DNA of 64,000 nucleotides from Mycobacterium sp. EPa45 (GCF_001021385.1 NZ_CP011773.1:1612001-1676000), one strand, 5' to 3'; shown: positions 16,055 to 24,921, counted from the stretch's first letter. Translations and numbers: made by a program. Notes: a model not told the origin generated them from the sequence alone.

Positions 16055-17074
16055 CTAGGAGCGGCTTTTGGCCACCTTCCGGATCATCGACGCGGTCGCC
16101 TTCTCGACGATGGCCTGCGCCCGGGTCTCGTTCTTCTCCTTGCGGGCCCGCCGCGCGGCGCTGGCGATGGTCGTTCCGTTGGCGTAGGCGGTCACCACCC
16201 GGGGGTCGACGTAGGAGCTGCGGGCGACGGCGGGGGTGTTGCCGAGTTCTTCGGACACCTCGCGCATCACGGCGGCCTCCACCCGTTTGCGCACGGTCTT
16301 GTTGACCGGCGGGTCGGCGTCGACGAAAGCGGTTGCGGCGAGCACGGTCCCGTGCCAGGTCCGTAAATCCTTGACGCTGTAGTCCGCGCCGAGGTGTTCC
16401 TTGAATTGGGCGTTGAGGTCCTCGGAGTGGATGTCGACCCAGCCGGAGTCGGTCTGGCAGACGAGAAGGCGTCCGCTCGGACTGCAGCGGCGCAGCTCTC
16501 GCACCACTTCCACCACGTCGGGATCCTCGATGGTCCAGTTCCGCTGAACCCCGCTCTTGGCCGGGTAGTCGAATACCACGGCGCCGCCGGAAACCGTCAC
16601 GTGCTCACACAGCAGCGTCGCGATGCCGTAGGAGTTGTTCTCCTCGGCGTATGCCTCGCCGCCGGCGCGGAAATAGCCGCGATCGAGCAGGTGCAGCGCC
16701 AGGGCCAGCACGCGGTCCCTGGTCAGGCCGTGACCGTGCAGATCCTCGGCGATGCGCGAGCGCAACTCGGGCAGTCCGGAGGACATCTGCAGCACCCGGT
16801 CGAACTTCTCCTCGCTGCGTTCCTCCTGCCACTTCTGGTGATAGAGGTATTGCCGCCGCCCGGCCGCATCGGTGCCGACGGCCTGGATGTGCCCATTGGC
16901 ATGTGGCGAGATCCACACCTTGCGCCACGCCGGTGGAATCACCAACTCTTTGATCCGCTGCACGGTCTTCTCGTCGGTCAGTAACTCACCGTCAGCGGTG
17001 TAATAGGAGAAGCCCTTGCCCCGGCGGACACGACGGAGGCCCGGTCCGTTCACCGAGCTGCGCCGAAGTCTCAT
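16055..17074 (-). CDS. DNA topoisomerase IB
   Basis: A 339-residue poxvirus/bacterial-type topoisomerase IB that relaxes supercoils via a 3'-phosphotyrosine. The N-terminal domain GKGFSYYTADGELLTDEKT, then ELVIPPAWRKVWISPHANGH, the pentad-type KDLRTWHGTVLAA, and the probable catalytic tyrosine in ARSSYVDPRV are present. The start ATG at 17074 (MRLRRSSVNGPG) matches the family. A longer frame from 17146 has a good AGGAAG site, but would run through the SigF promoter on the other strand and adds unmatched residues. These enzymes are scattered in mycobacteria and probably help under stress. Confidence 0.9.
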   Translation of the reverse strand: MRLRRSSVNGPGLRRVRRGKGFSYYTADGELLTDEKTVQRIKELVIPPAWRKVWISPHANGHIQAVGTDAAGRRQYLYHQKWQEERSEEKFDRVLQMSSGLPELRSRIAEDLHGHGLTRDRVLALALHLLDRGYFRAGGEAYAEENNSYGIATLLCEHVTVSGGAVVFDYPAKSGVQRNWTIEDPDVVEVVRELRRCSPSGRLLVCQTDSGWVDIHSEDLNAQFKEHLGADYSVKDLRTWHGTVLAATAFVDADPPVNKTVRKRVEAAVMREVSEELGNTPAVARSSYVDPRVVTAYANGTTIASAARRARKEKNETRAQAIVEKATASMIRKVAKSRS

Positions 17075-17104
17075 CGATCGCCGAACAAGAATTTGCGGCA
17101 AGCA

Positions 17105-17131
17105 GGTTTGAACCCTGGGGTCGGGTGGGTA
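17105..17131 (+). promoter_or_regulatory. Putative autoregulatory SigF promoter of rsbW-sigF
   Basis: GGTTT at 17105-17109, a 17-nt spacer and GGGTA at 17127-17131 match the SigF consensus almost exactly. It lies about 155 bp before rsbW. Autoregulation of usfX/rsbW-sigF from such a promoter is established in M. tuberculosis, so this is a strong call. Confidence 0.75.
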
Positions 17132-17286
17132 CGAGGGTGCCACCATGACGACGACTTCCTGGGTTGTGCTGCGCACGCTTCCGGCCTCATGCGCACCGGT
17201 TACCCGGCCAACCCGGTCACCACACGACCGTGGTTAGCACGCCTGTGGACTGGAGTAGTGTCGGGTCGACATTGCCAGGAGGCCAG

Positions 17287-17724
17287 ATGACGGACGGCGA
17301 AAGCCAAGGCGGCGCGCACCAACGAGGTGATAGCGCCGTCGAATTGAGGGTTGCTGCCAGGTTGGAGAACTTGGCCGTACTGCGCACCGTGGTCGGCGCG
17401 GTCGGCACGTTCGAAGACCTGGATTTCGATGCCGTCGCGGACTTGCGACTGGCCGTCGACGAGGCGTGCACCCGCCTGATCCGTTCGGCGTCGCCGGAGG
17501 CCACGCTGGTGGTCGTCGTCGACGCACACGATGACGTGGTGGTGGTCGAAGCGTCGACGACCTGCGACACCTACGACGTCGTCACCCCTGGGAGCTTCAG
17601 CTGGCACGTGCTGAGCTCGTTGACCGACGATGTGCAGACATTCCACAACGGTCACGAGTCCAGTAGCGACGGGCAGGTCTTCGGCATCACCCTGACCACG
17701 AGGCGGGCGGGCTCCGGGCGGTGA
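17287..17724 (+). CDS. rsbW: Anti-sigma-F factor RsbW (UsfX)
   Basis: A 145-residue protein of the GHKL anti-sigma family that binds and silences SigF. The LRVAARLENLAVLRTVVGAV N-terminus and the ATP-site region DLRLAVDEACTRLIRSA fit RsbW; the canonical N-box Asn is replaced, as is usual in mycobacterial UsfX. AGGAGG at 17278-17283 precedes the ATG. Its stop overlaps the sigF GTG (GTGA), so the anti-sigma and sigma factors are translationally coupled. Release of SigF depends on STAS-domain antagonists such as the one at 18483-18923. Confidence 0.93.
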   Translation: MTDGESQGGAHQRGDSAVELRVAARLENLAVLRTVVGAVGTFEDLDFDAVADLRLAVDEACTRLIRSASPEATLVVVVDAHDDVVVVEASTTCDTYDVVTPGSFSWHVLSSLTDDVQTFHNGHESSSDGQVFGITLTTRRAGSGR

Positions 17725-18512
17725 CTCCCCGAGCCACGGATGGTTCGCCCAAACGGACGAACTCGGAGTACGCCGACGTCCCGGACATGTTCCGGGAGCT
17801 GGCCAAGCTCGACACCGACTCCCCGCAATTTCAGCGACAGCGCGACCGCATCGTCGAACGGTGCCTTCCGCTGGCCGACCACATCGCCCGCCGATTCGAC
17901 GGCCGCGGTGAACCTCGCGACGACCTGGTGCAGGTAGCCCGCGTAGGTCTGGTCAATGCGGTGATCCGCTACGACGTGGAGACCGGCTCGGACTTCGTCT
18001 CGTTCGCGGTCCCCACGATCATGGGCGAGGTCCGCCGGCACTTCCGCGACAACAGCTGGTCGGTCAAGGTGCCCCGCCGGCTCAAGGAACTGCACCTGCG
18101 GCTGGGTGCGGCGACCTCGGAGCTGTCCCAGCGGTTGGGGCGCGCGCCGACCGCCTCCGAGCTCGCCGTCGAACTCGGCATGGAGCGCGAAGAGGTCATC
18201 GAGGGTCTGGTCGCGGGTAGTTCCTACAACACGCTGTCGATCGACAGCGGCGGAAGCGGCAGCGACGAAGACGCCCCGGCGATCATGGACACCCTGGGCG
18301 ACGTTGACCTGAGCCTGGATCAGATCGAGAACCGCGAGGCGTTGCGCCCGCTGCTGGCGGCGCTGCCAGAGCGGGAACGCACCGTTTTGCTGTTGCGCTT
18401 CTTCGAGTCGCTGACCCAGACGCAGATCGCCGAGCGCGTCGGCATCTCACAGATGCACGTGTCGCGCCTGCTGGCGAAGTCGCTAACTCGGCTCCGGGAC
18501 CAGCTGCAGTAG
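17721..18512 (+). CDS. sigF: RNA polymerase sigma factor SigF
   Basis: A 263-residue group 3 sigma factor of the SigB/SigF/SpoIIAC type. Region 2 (DDLVQVARVGLVNAVIRYD then FVSFAVPTIMGEVRRHFRD), region 3 (LGRAPTASELAVELGM) and region 4 (QIAERVGISQMHVSRLLAKSL) are complete. It directs general stress and stationary-phase genes in mycobacteria. The start is GTG at 17721. The last 30 bp overlap the 3' end of the convergent STAS gene. Several nearby genes have matching promoters. Confidence 0.96.
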   Translation: MTPRATDGSPKRTNSEYADVPDMFRELAKLDTDSPQFQRQRDRIVERCLPLADHIARRFDGRGEPRDDLVQVARVGLVNAVIRYDVETGSDFVSFAVPTIMGEVRRHFRDNSWSVKVPRRLKELHLRLGAATSELSQRLGRAPTASELAVELGMEREEVIEGLVAGSSYNTLSIDSGGSGSDEDAPAIMDTLGDVDLSLDQIENREALRPLLAALPERERTVLLLRFFESLTQTQIAERVGISQMHVSRLLAKSLTRLRDQLQ

Positions 18513-18923
18513 GCGGCGGGGTTCGCCGTCGAGCAGTTCGACGGCTTCCCGCACCGAATCGACGACAGGCAGTGTGTGGTCGGGATCGCAGACCCGCAAG
18601 AGCCGGGCCACCGCGTCGCCGGCCACCATCGCCCATCGGGCCGAGGCATTGGCGCAGCGGACGTTGATGGTGTGGAGCGCCGAGAATCCGGCGGTTCCGA
18701 AGAACGCCAGCGGGCTGAGGTCCAAGACCAGATGGCTGCCGGTGCCGGCGCACTCGTCGACATGGTCGGCGAATGCGATCGCGTTGCTCGCGTCGAGCTC
18801 GCCCTGGACGGTGATGATCCCGACGGTGTCGTCGGGCCAAATAGTGGTGAACCGAGCGGTGTGGCAATCGACAGAATGCGACACAGCCGAGCGCTCGGGA
18901 TGTGCTGTACGGATGACAGACAT
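18483..18923 (-). CDS. STAS-domain protein, possible anti-anti-sigma factor
   Basis: A 146-residue protein with a STAS domain at about 33-135 (GIITVQGELDASNAIAF, LVLDLSPLAFFGTAGFSAL). The usual phosphorylated DSSG is replaced by GTAG, so only Thr77 could be modified; regulation by kinase is uncertain. It has four cysteines (20, 58, 90, 112). Mycobacterial SigF is released by STAS proteins RsfA and RsfB, one of them redox-controlled, and position next to rsbW-sigF suggests the same role. GGAG precedes the ATG. The 3' end is antisense to the last 30 bp of sigF. Confidence 0.85.
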   Translation of the reverse strand: MSVIRTAHPERSAVSHSVDCHTARFTTIWPDDTVGIITVQGELDASNAIAFADHVDECAGTGSHLVLDLSPLAFFGTAGFSALHTINVRCANASARWAMVAGDAVARLLRVCDPDHTLPVVDSVREAVELLDGEPRRLLQLVPEPS

Positions 18924-19409
18924 AGTGACTCCATCAGTGAACGAGTATTCGTACTGTGGATCACGCCAGAGTGGGTAGGCCCGTATAGTGCGGGAGCTCG
19001 CGCGCCTCGCACGTCTTTGACGTATTTCCGGGCGGCTGTGAACTCAACCTGAGACGAACTGTACGCCACTTGTCCGACCGGTGGACAGCAATAGCGGCGG
19101 GTTCTAATAATCCTCAGAATTGGTGGATGCCTTTTTGCCGTGCCGGCGCCGCTGGACAGCGCGCGGAGCCGACACGCCGTCCGTCGATCTGTCAAAATTG
19201 TCACGAATTGCCTTGATTCCATTGAAATCCCGCTGATTCTTGTGTCCGGTCCGCGCATCGGTGGGGCCGGGGTCGGCGGCCGACGACAGTGCCTCGTGTC
19301 CGTGCCGCGACGGCCGGCCATCGGGGTGCAAGTTTGCTGAAAGGTGCTGACCCGGTTGCGAAACGGGGCCGGAAAGCGGCCGCGAACCCGACCGGTTCAC
19401 ACTGGTCAC
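18924..19409. other. 486-bp stretch without a convincing gene
   Basis: No reading frame here has a ribosome site or recognisable product. It must contain the promoters of the STAS gene (minus) and of the nucleotidyltransferase gene (plus). A near-perfect 17-bp palindrome, TGTCCGACCGGTGGACA, lies at 19071-19087. An AT-rich block lies at about 19190-19245. Confidence 0.5.
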
Positions 19410-19967
19410 ATGTCGACGTTCGGTGAGCCCGCCGGTGTGCTGCTGGCCGCCGGCGCGGGCACTCGCTACGGCATGCCGAAAGTGCTTGCCGCCCAAGGTG
19501 CGTGGTTGCGCTCGGCGGTAGCGGCTCTGGCGGGCGGCGGCTGCCGTGACGTGGTGGTGGTGCTGGGCGCGGCGATCGTCGACGTCCCGGCACCGGCCCG
19601 CGCGGTGGTGGCCGACGACTGGCAGCAGGGGATGGGAGTTTCCCTGCAAACAGGACTGGCGGCTATTTCGCATGCCGGCTACGCGGTGATCCTCACCGTC
19701 GACACCCCCGATATCGGCCCCGACGTGGTCGGTCGAGTACTCGCGGCGGCGCGTTCGTCGCCGTCCGGGATCGCGCGCGCCGTCTATGACGGGCGTCCCG
19801 GTCATCCGGTCGCGGTCGCCCGCGGCCATTGGCCGGCGCTGCTGGCGACCCTGCACGGCGACGAGGGCGCCCGTCGCTTTCTGGCGGCCCGCTCCGACGT
19901 GGTCGCGGTCGACTGCGCGGATCTGGCCACCGGACGCGACGTCGATACGGCTACACCGACAGATTGA
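19410..19967 (+). CDS. MobA/MocA-like nucleotidyltransferase
   Basis: A 185-residue NTP-transferase of the molybdenum-cofactor cytidylyl/guanylyltransferase type. The nucleotide-binding start GVLLAAGAGTRYGMPKVL and the metal-binding TVDTPDIGPDV are visible; in the typical family the second motif is DMP, here DTP. MocA attaches CMP to molybdopterin for xanthine-dehydrogenase-type enzymes, but no such enzyme is in the window, so the substrate is open. The ATG at 19410 gives the family-like N-terminus; an upstream in-frame start at 19344 adds unmatched residues. Its 3' end overlaps the convergent small GNAT-like gene by 17 bp. Confidence 0.82.
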   Translation: MSTFGEPAGVLLAAGAGTRYGMPKVLAAQGAWLRSAVAALAGGGCRDVVVVLGAAIVDVPAPARAVVADDWQQGMGVSLQTGLAAISHAGYAVILTVDTPDIGPDVVGRVLAAARSSPSGIARAVYDGRPGHPVAVARGHWPALLATLHGDEGARRFLAARSDVVAVDCADLATGRDVDTATPTD

Positions 19968-20277
19968 GCGCGCCCGCGGCGAAGCGGCGCACCGAGGTCG
20001 CCGCCACCGAGGCCGCCGCGTCATGACCGGGCCTGGCTCGTGTCGACAGGGTTGCGGTGTGCGGATCGACGGTGACCTCGGCCAGCAGCTCACCCGTCGT
20101 CGGTTCGCACACCGCCCATGAGTAGCCGGTGTCGGTGGCCCATTGATCGAGGCGCTTGGTCACGTACTCCGGGTCGGTCTCGCCGAGATCGGCCAGCGCG
20201 GGCCGGTCGTCGATCCGTTCGTCGGCGCGTAGCGCACGCAAATACCAACTGCCGGCGTTGATTTCGACGGGGTCCAC
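19951..20277 (-). CDS. Short GNAT-like hypothetical protein
   Basis: A 108-residue protein. INAGSWYLRALRADERIDDRP and YSWAVCEPTTGELLAEVTVD match the N-terminal half of RimJ/RimL-like N-acetyltransferases. The acetyl-CoA binding half (Q/RxxGxG/A) is absent, so it is either a truncated relic or a short family on its own. It follows the DUF1707 gene with no gap on the same strand. Confidence 0.6.
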   Translation of the reverse strand: MDPVEINAGSWYLRALRADERIDDRPALADLGETDPEYVTKRLDQWATDTGYSWAVCEPTTGELLAEVTVDPHTATLSTRARPGHDAAASVAATSVRRFAAGALNLSV

Positions 20278-20278
20278 G

Positions 20279-20641
20279 TCAGCGGCGACCGTAGAGCAGC
20301 ATGCCGAGGACCGGCAGCGCCAACCAGGCCAGCCAGCCGTGCGGCACCAGGATGGTGAAGCCCAACGCGACCAGCGGGATGAGCGCCATCACGATGGCGC
20401 GCCAGTCGCGGGCGCGAACGATGTCCGGTGTGCTGTCTGTGCCGGGCTTGGCAGGCAGGTCCGCGAAGATCGGCGCGAGGTCGGCGCGGGTCACCGCGGC
20501 CGCGACCGCAGCGCTGCGCTCGGAGAATTCGTCGGGGTTCAGCCTGCCTTCGGAGAACTGCCGGCTGAGCAGCGCCTGCGCCTCATCCCGTTCGGCGGTG
20601 CCGATCCGGACCCCCTCGTCTTCGTTCATGCGATCCATCAT
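20279..20641 (-). CDS. DUF1707 membrane protein
   Basis: A 120-residue protein. The N-terminal DUF1707 domain (VRIGTAERDEAQALLSRQF then EGRLNPDEFSER, about residues 10-60) is a SHOCT-like module. Two closely spaced hydrophobic segments at about 82-117 form a membrane hairpin, and the end is LLYGRR. The start lies 10 bp from the divergent SDR gene; ATG codons at 20641, 20638 and 20629 are all possible. DUF1707 proteins are small actinobacterial membrane proteins of unknown role. Confidence 0.8.
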   Translation of the reverse strand: MMDRMNEDEGVRIGTAERDEAQALLSRQFSEGRLNPDEFSERSAAVAAAVTRADLAPIFADLPAKPGTDSTPDIVRARDWRAIVMALIPLVALGFTILVPHGWLAWLALPVLGMLLYGRR

Positions 20642-20650
20642 GCTGGACGG

Positions 20651-21373
20651 ATGCGCATCACCGTATTGGGAGCCAGCGGACAGATCGGCAGCCAGGTCGT
20701 CGAGCTACTCGTCGGGGAGGGACACGACGTGGTGGCGGCGTCGCGCCAGTCGGGTGTCGACGTGTTGACCGGAGAAGGTGTCGCCGACGCACTGCGCGAC
20801 GCGCGCGTACTCGTCGATGTGCTCAACTCGCCGTCGTACGAGGACGATCCGGTGCTCGAGTTCTTCAGCACCGCCACCCGCACCCTCGTGAAGGCGGCTC
20901 GCGCTGCCGGGGTGGCCCACTATGTCGCGCTGTCGATCGTCGGGGTCACCCGGCTGCCCGACAGCGGTTACATGCGGGCCAAAGTGGCACAGGAAACGTT
21001 GATCGAGGCGTCCGGGCTGCCGTACACGATCGTGCGCGCCACCCAGTTCATCGAGTTCGCCGACATGATCGTCGCCGGCCTGACCGACGGCGACGTGGTG
21101 CGGGTACCCGACGCGCTCATCCAGCCGGTCGCGGCTGCCGAAGTCGCGGCACACGTGGCGCGGGCCGCAGTCGGCTCACCGGTCGGCATCGTCGAACTCG
21201 GGGGCCCCGACATGATCACCTTCGCCGAGCTCGCCCAGCGCGTGCTGGCCCGTCGGGGCGAGCAGCGCACCGTCGTCGTCGATCCGACCGCGACCTACTT
21301 CGGCGCCCGGCTCGACAACACCAGCCTGGTCACCGGTGACGGCGCCGTACTGGGAACGACCAGGTTTACTTGA
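20651..21373 (+). CDS. Atypical SDR / NmrA-like NAD(P)-binding protein
   Basis: A 240-residue Rossmann protein, [20 protein letters not shown], with the GxxGxxG dinucleotide motif at residues 7-13. [24 protein letters not shown] and [12 protein letters not shown] are typical of the NAD(P)H-binding, NmrA-like group of atypical SDRs. Such proteins are often redox sensors or quinone/sugar reductases, so the substrate cannot be named. The ATG at 20651 is chosen on the family start; the frame is open further upstream only through the divergent gene. Its last 8 bp overlap the convergent accA3. Confidence 0.85.
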   Translation: MRITVLGASGQIGSQVVELLVGEGHDVVAASRQSGVDVLTGEGVADALRDARVLVDVLNSPSYEDDPVLEFFSTATRTLVKAARAAGVAHYVALSIVGVTRLPDSGYMRAKVAQETLIEASGLPYTIVRATQFIEFADMIVAGLTDGDVVRVPDALIQPVAAAEVAAHVARAAVGSPVGIVELGGPDMITFAELAQRVLARRGEQRTVVVDPTATYFGARLDNTSLVTGDGAVLGTTRFT

Positions 21374-23153
21374 TCTCCGCCAGCACGGTGCCCTGGGTGA
21401 TCGCTGCACCCGGCTCGACGGCCAGGCCGGTGATCACGCCGTCCTTGTGTGCGGTCACCGGGTTCTCCATCTTCATGGCCTCGAGCACCACGACGAGATC
21501 GCCGGCAGCCACCGTCTGACCCTCTTCGACGGCGACCTTCACCACGGTGCCCTGCATCGGCGCGGTCACCGCGTCACCCGAGGCGGCGGCACCGGCCTGC
21601 GAGCCCCGCTTGCGCGGCTTCGGCTTCTTGCGGATGGCGCCGGACTCGGCGTGCCCCCCGCCATTGCCCAACGCAAGGTCACCGGGCAGCGAGACCTCGA
21701 CACGACGGCCGCCGACCTCCACGACCACCTTCTGGCGCTGCTGGGGCTCTTCCTCGTCGACCTGGCCGCCGCCGGTGAACGGCTCGATGGTGTTGTCCCA
21801 CTCGGTCTCGATCCAGCGGGTGTGAACGGTGAACGAGTTGCCGTCACCGATGAACGCCGGGTCGCTGACGACCGCACGGTGGAACGGGATGACCGTGGCC
21901 AGACCTTCGACGTGGAATTCGTCCAGCGCCCGGCGGGACCGCGCCAGTGCCTCGTCGCGGGTGGCGCCGTACACGATGAGCTTGGACAGCATCGAGTCGA
22001 ACTGGCCACCGATCACCGAACCGGCCTCGACACCGGAATCCAGCCGGACGCCGGGGCCCGTCGGGATGTCGTAGCGGGTGACCGGGCCGGGTGCGGGCAG
22101 GAAGCCGCGGCCGGCGTCCTCGCCGTTGATCCGGAACTCGATCGCGTGGCCGCGGGGAGTCGGGTCCTCGGTGAGGTCGAGCTTCTCGCCGTTGGCAATC
22201 TTGAACTGCTGCAGTACCAGGTCGATGCCCGCGGTCTCCTCGGTGACCGGGTGTTCCACCTGCAGGCGGGTGTTGACCTCGAGGAAGGAGATCAGCCCGT
22301 CCTGGCCGACCAGGTACTCCACGGTTCCGGCGCCGTAGTAGCCGGCCTCCTTGCAGATTCGCTTGGCCGACTCGTGGATCTCCTTGCGCTGCGCGTCGGT
22401 GAGGAACGGTGCGGGGGCCTCCTCGACGAGCTTCTGGAACCGGCGCTGCAGCGAGCAGTCGCGGGTGCCTGCGACGATGACATTGCCGTGGGTGTCGGCG
22501 ATGACCTGAGCCTCGACGTGGCGCGGCTTGTCCAGGTAGCGCTCGACGAAGCACTCACCGCGGCCGAACGCCGCGATCGCCTCGCGGGTGGCCGACTCGA
22601 ACAGCTCGGGAATCTCTTCGATGGTGCGGGCGACCTTCATGCCGCGACCGCCGCCACCGAACGCGGCCTTGATCGCCACCGGCACGCCGTACTCCTTGGC
22701 GAAGGCCACCACCTCGTCGGCGTCCTTGACCGGGTCCGGGGTGCCGGGCACCAGCGGCGCCTGGGCGCGCGCGGCGATGTGGCGGGCGGTGACCTTGTCA
22801 CCGAGGTCGCGGATGGACTGCGGGCTCGGGCCGATCCAGATCAGTCCGGCGTCGAGGACGGCCTGGGCGAAGTCGGCGTTCTCGCTCAGGAAGCCGTAGC
22901 CGGGGTGGATGGCGTTGGCGCCGGACTTGGCCGCGGCGTCGAGGATCTTGGCGAAGTCCAGGTAGGACTCCGCGGACGTCTGCCCGCCCAGCGCGAACGC
23001 TTCGTCAGCCAACCGGACGTGCGGCGCGTCCGCATCGGGCTCGGCGTAGACCGCCACGCTGGCCAGTCCCGCGTCCCGCGCCGCCCGGATCACCCGGACC
23101 GCGATTTCACCACGGTTGGCGACGAGGACTTTGGAGATGGTCTGACTGGGCAC
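21366..23153 (-). CDS. accA3: Acyl-CoA carboxylase alpha subunit AccA3 (biotin carboxylase + biotin carrier)
   Basis: A 595-residue subunit. The N-terminal biotin carboxylase carries the ATP-grasp loop [10 protein letters not shown] and [15 protein letters not shown]; the C-terminal carrier has the biotinylated lysine in EAMKMENPV. In mycobacteria AccA3 serves the AccD4, AccD5 and AccD6 carboxyltransferases, giving malonyl-, methylmalonyl- and long-chain carboxyacyl-CoA for fatty and mycolic acids. The GTG start has AGGAGG upstream. A 12-bp perfect palindrome lies in its promoter (23179-23190). Beta and epsilon subunits lie in the same direction a few genes upstream. Confidence 0.97.
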   Translation of the reverse strand: MPSQTISKVLVANRGEIAVRVIRAARDAGLASVAVYAEPDADAPHVRLADEAFALGGQTSAESYLDFAKILDAAAKSGANAIHPGYGFLSENADFAQAVLDAGLIWIGPSPQSIRDLGDKVTARHIAARAQAPLVPGTPDPVKDADEVVAFAKEYGVPVAIKAAFGGGGRGMKVARTIEEIPELFESATREAIAAFGRGECFVERYLDKPRHVEAQVIADTHGNVIVAGTRDCSLQRRFQKLVEEAPAPFLTDAQRKEIHESAKRICKEAGYYGAGTVEYLVGQDGLISFLEVNTRLQVEHPVTEETAGIDLVLQQFKIANGEKLDLTEDPTPRGHAIEFRINGEDAGRGFLPAPGPVTRYDIPTGPGVRLDSGVEAGSVIGGQFDSMLSKLIVYGATRDEALARSRRALDEFHVEGLATVIPFHRAVVSDPAFIGDGNSFTVHTRWIETEWDNTIEPFTGGGQVDEEEPQQRQKVVVEVGGRRVEVSLPGDLALGNGGGHAESGAIRKKPKPRKRGSQAGAAASGDAVTAPMQGTVVKVAVEEGQTVAAGDLVVVLEAMKMENPVTAHKDGVITGLAVEPGAAITQGTVLAEIK

Positions 23154-23178
23154 CGCGCCTCCTGCTTTGCGTGACTCT

Positions 23179-23190
23179 AAGAACGTTCTT
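23179..23190. promoter_or_regulatory. 12-bp perfect palindrome in the accA3 promoter
   Basis: AAGAACGTTCTT is a perfect palindrome 26-37 bp upstream of the accA3 start, next to an AT-rich run (TTTTTA on the minus strand) that could be the -10. This is the place for a repressor operator. It does not fit KstR (AACnnGTT) or LexA (GAAC-N4-GTTC). Confidence 0.55.
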
Positions 23191-23267
23191 TAAAAATAGG
23201 TTCGCACGGCAGTGTAAGCGTCGCTGCTTAGGCACGAATCAGCTGGTACCCCTACCAATGAGTAAGT

Positions 23268-24488
23268 TCAGCTTCCGCCCAGCAATCGGATCGGGTCTGT
23301 GCGGATCGCCTCCGCGGCTTCGTGCACTACGTGAGGGTCGTGCACGGTGCCGTGATAGGAGAGGGTGACCGCGCGTTCACGGCCGATGGTGGAACTGAAG
23401 GCCGAAATATCCGACGGGTCCCACGGCTGCAACCCGGCGTGCAGCGATGGCGGACGGTCCGTCGACCACGGCAGTTTCTCGAACGGAACGAGGCGGCCGA
23501 GGTCTGAGAAACCCAGCTGGCACGTCGCGTTCGACGGCACGGAGTTCTGCCGGTTCGCCCGCAGCGCCGCGGTGAGACCGAGCGCCGATGCGGAGGCCAT
23601 CGCCAGCAACGGCAGGCCGGCTTCGAGGTCCGCTCGGACGTCGGCGTCGATTGCGCGGACGTTTCGGCCTGCGGGCGCGTGGACGCGCAGCCCCGCGATG
23701 AAGTTCGCGTTGACCCGGTCATCCGGGCGTAGGTAGCGGCGTCCGTCGACGATGAGCCGGGCGGTGTCCGACAACGGCACCCCGGCCTGGATCAGCGCCG
23801 TGTGGACGATGACGAGCCACGTGACCGCCCGGCTGGTGCTCGGCGAATCGGCGGCTCGCCACGCGTCCACTTCGCGTTCGACGGTCTGGTCGACGTGGAT
23901 TACTTCGACAGCGGGGGAGTGCGACCCGGGCGCGGTTGCCGGCGGCGCGGCCCGGGTGATGGGACGACGTCGAGCCTCGGCCACGGCATCGCGAATACCG
24001 CCTGGGCTGGCGAATGTGTGAAACAGGGCGCGCAGCAACGGGTTTGGGGTGTCCGGCTCGGTGAGCCAGCTCGAGCTGTTTGCCTGGATCACGTCGAAAA
24101 TCGTTGTGATGCAATCGACGTAGAGGTGGGCGTCGCCGAGTCCGTGATCGACGTCCAATGCCATGTGCCGGTCGGAGAGATAGACCTCCACCGGCGGCCG
24201 GGGGCCGGTGCGCTGGTTGATGTAGTCCAGGACCCCGTGCGACCCGCGATCCGCGACGTCGGCGGGCAGCTCATGAATCGCGGGCGCCGCCTGCGCGTCC
24301 CACGTCCACCTCAGGGCCCGGGGATCGGGGCGCAGGCCCAGTCGCGTGTGCGGTCCCGCCCGGGTGATGGTGTCCAATGCCTGGGCCACCAGTTCGCGCG
24401 GCGGAACGACGACGCCCTCGAGACAGCCCACATACCGGGTGCCCGCCATGAACCGATCGAGGCCATGGGAGTTGCTGCGCCGAAGCAC
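23268..24488 (-). CDS. Condensation/CoA-acyltransferase-fold protein, function unknown
   Basis: A 406-residue protein. HMALDVDHGLGDAHLY contains an HxxxD (His-Gly-Leu-Gly-Asp) like the active site of the condensation/CAT acyltransferase superfamily (HHxxxDG), and the general layout of two lobes of about 200 residues agrees. PapA proteins and wax ester synthases belong there, but the rest does not match either closely. The N-terminal lobe binds position RWTWDAQAAPAIHELPADVADRG. It sits inside the acyl-CoA carboxylase operon, between accA3 and the sufE-like gene, so a lipid-related acyl transfer is likely. I do not recall a gene at this place in M. tuberculosis. Confidence 0.6.
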   Translation of the reverse strand: MLRRSNSHGLDRFMAGTRYVGCLEGVVVPPRELVAQALDTITRAGPHTRLGLRPDPRALRWTWDAQAAPAIHELPADVADRGSHGVLDYINQRTGPRPPVEVYLSDRHMALDVDHGLGDAHLYVDCITTIFDVIQANSSSWLTEPDTPNPLLRALFHTFASPGGIRDAVAEARRRPITRAAPPATAPGSHSPAVEVIHVDQTVEREVDAWRAADSPSTSRAVTWLVIVHTALIQAGVPLSDTARLIVDGRRYLRPDDRVNANFIAGLRVHAPAGRNVRAIDADVRADLEAGLPLLAMASASALGLTAALRANRQNSVPSNATCQLGFSDLGRLVPFEKLPWSTDRPPSLHAGLQPWDPSDISAFSSTIGRERAVTLSYHGTVHDPHVVHEAAEAIRTDPIRLLGGS

Positions 24489-24501
24489 TGGCTGACCTCC
24501 G

Positions 24502-24921
24502 CTACGTCGTGTCCCGCAGACGTCGTTTGATCCTGGCCAGCATCGCAGACATGCCGCGCAGCCGAAGCGGACTGATCAGCGCCGCCAGACCGAGGTCAGA
24601 ATAGAAGTCGTCGGGCACGGCGAGGATGTCGGCCTTCGGCTGGCCGTCGAGCCCGGCGGCCAGAATCGAGGCGAAGCCCCGGGTGGTCGGCGCCTCGGCG
24701 GGGGCGCTGAAGAACAGCCGCACGTGGTCGCTGTCGGAGGCGTCGACATGCAGGAAGAGCGGCGACTGGCATTCCGGCACCGGTTCCATGGCCGCCTCCT
24801 CGAGGTCGGCGGGCAGCTCCGGCAGGTCGTCGGCGAACTCGAGCAGCAGCTTGAGCTTGTCCTGGCCCTGCACGTCGGCGAAGTCGGACACGACCTCGGC
24901 GAGCGCACTGGGCATGCTCAT
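24502..24921 (-). CDS. SufE-family protein
   Basis: A 139-residue protein of the SufE/Rv3284 type. [36 protein letters not shown] (the conserved sulfur-accepting Cys) and [16 protein letters not shown] are typical. SufE accepts sulfane sulfur from cysteine desulfurases. Its ATG at 24921 overlaps the stop of the rhodanese gene (ATGA), so it is coupled to another sulfur-transfer protein. A longer in-frame start at 25002 lies inside the rhodanese gene and was not used. Confidence 0.9.
   Translation of the reverse strand: MSMPSALAEVVSDFADVQGQDKLKLLLEFADDLPELPADLEEAAMEPVPECQSPLFLHVDASDSDHVRLFFSAPAEAPTTRGFASILAAGLDGQPKADILAVPDDFYSDLGLAALISPLRLRGMSAMLARIKRRLRDTT

Noticed and set aside
17075..17146. 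Longer N-terminus for topoisomerase IB
   Set aside because: It has a ribosome site but adds residues foreign to the family and would cover the SigF promoter on the other strand.
19104..20093. Minus-strand frame across the gene-free stretch
   Set aside because: It mainly runs antisense to the nucleotidyltransferase gene, and its last 90 codons in the gap show no start signal or known motif.
21336..23174. Long plus-strand frame of 612 codons
   Set aside because: Antisense to accA3; no recognisable domain.
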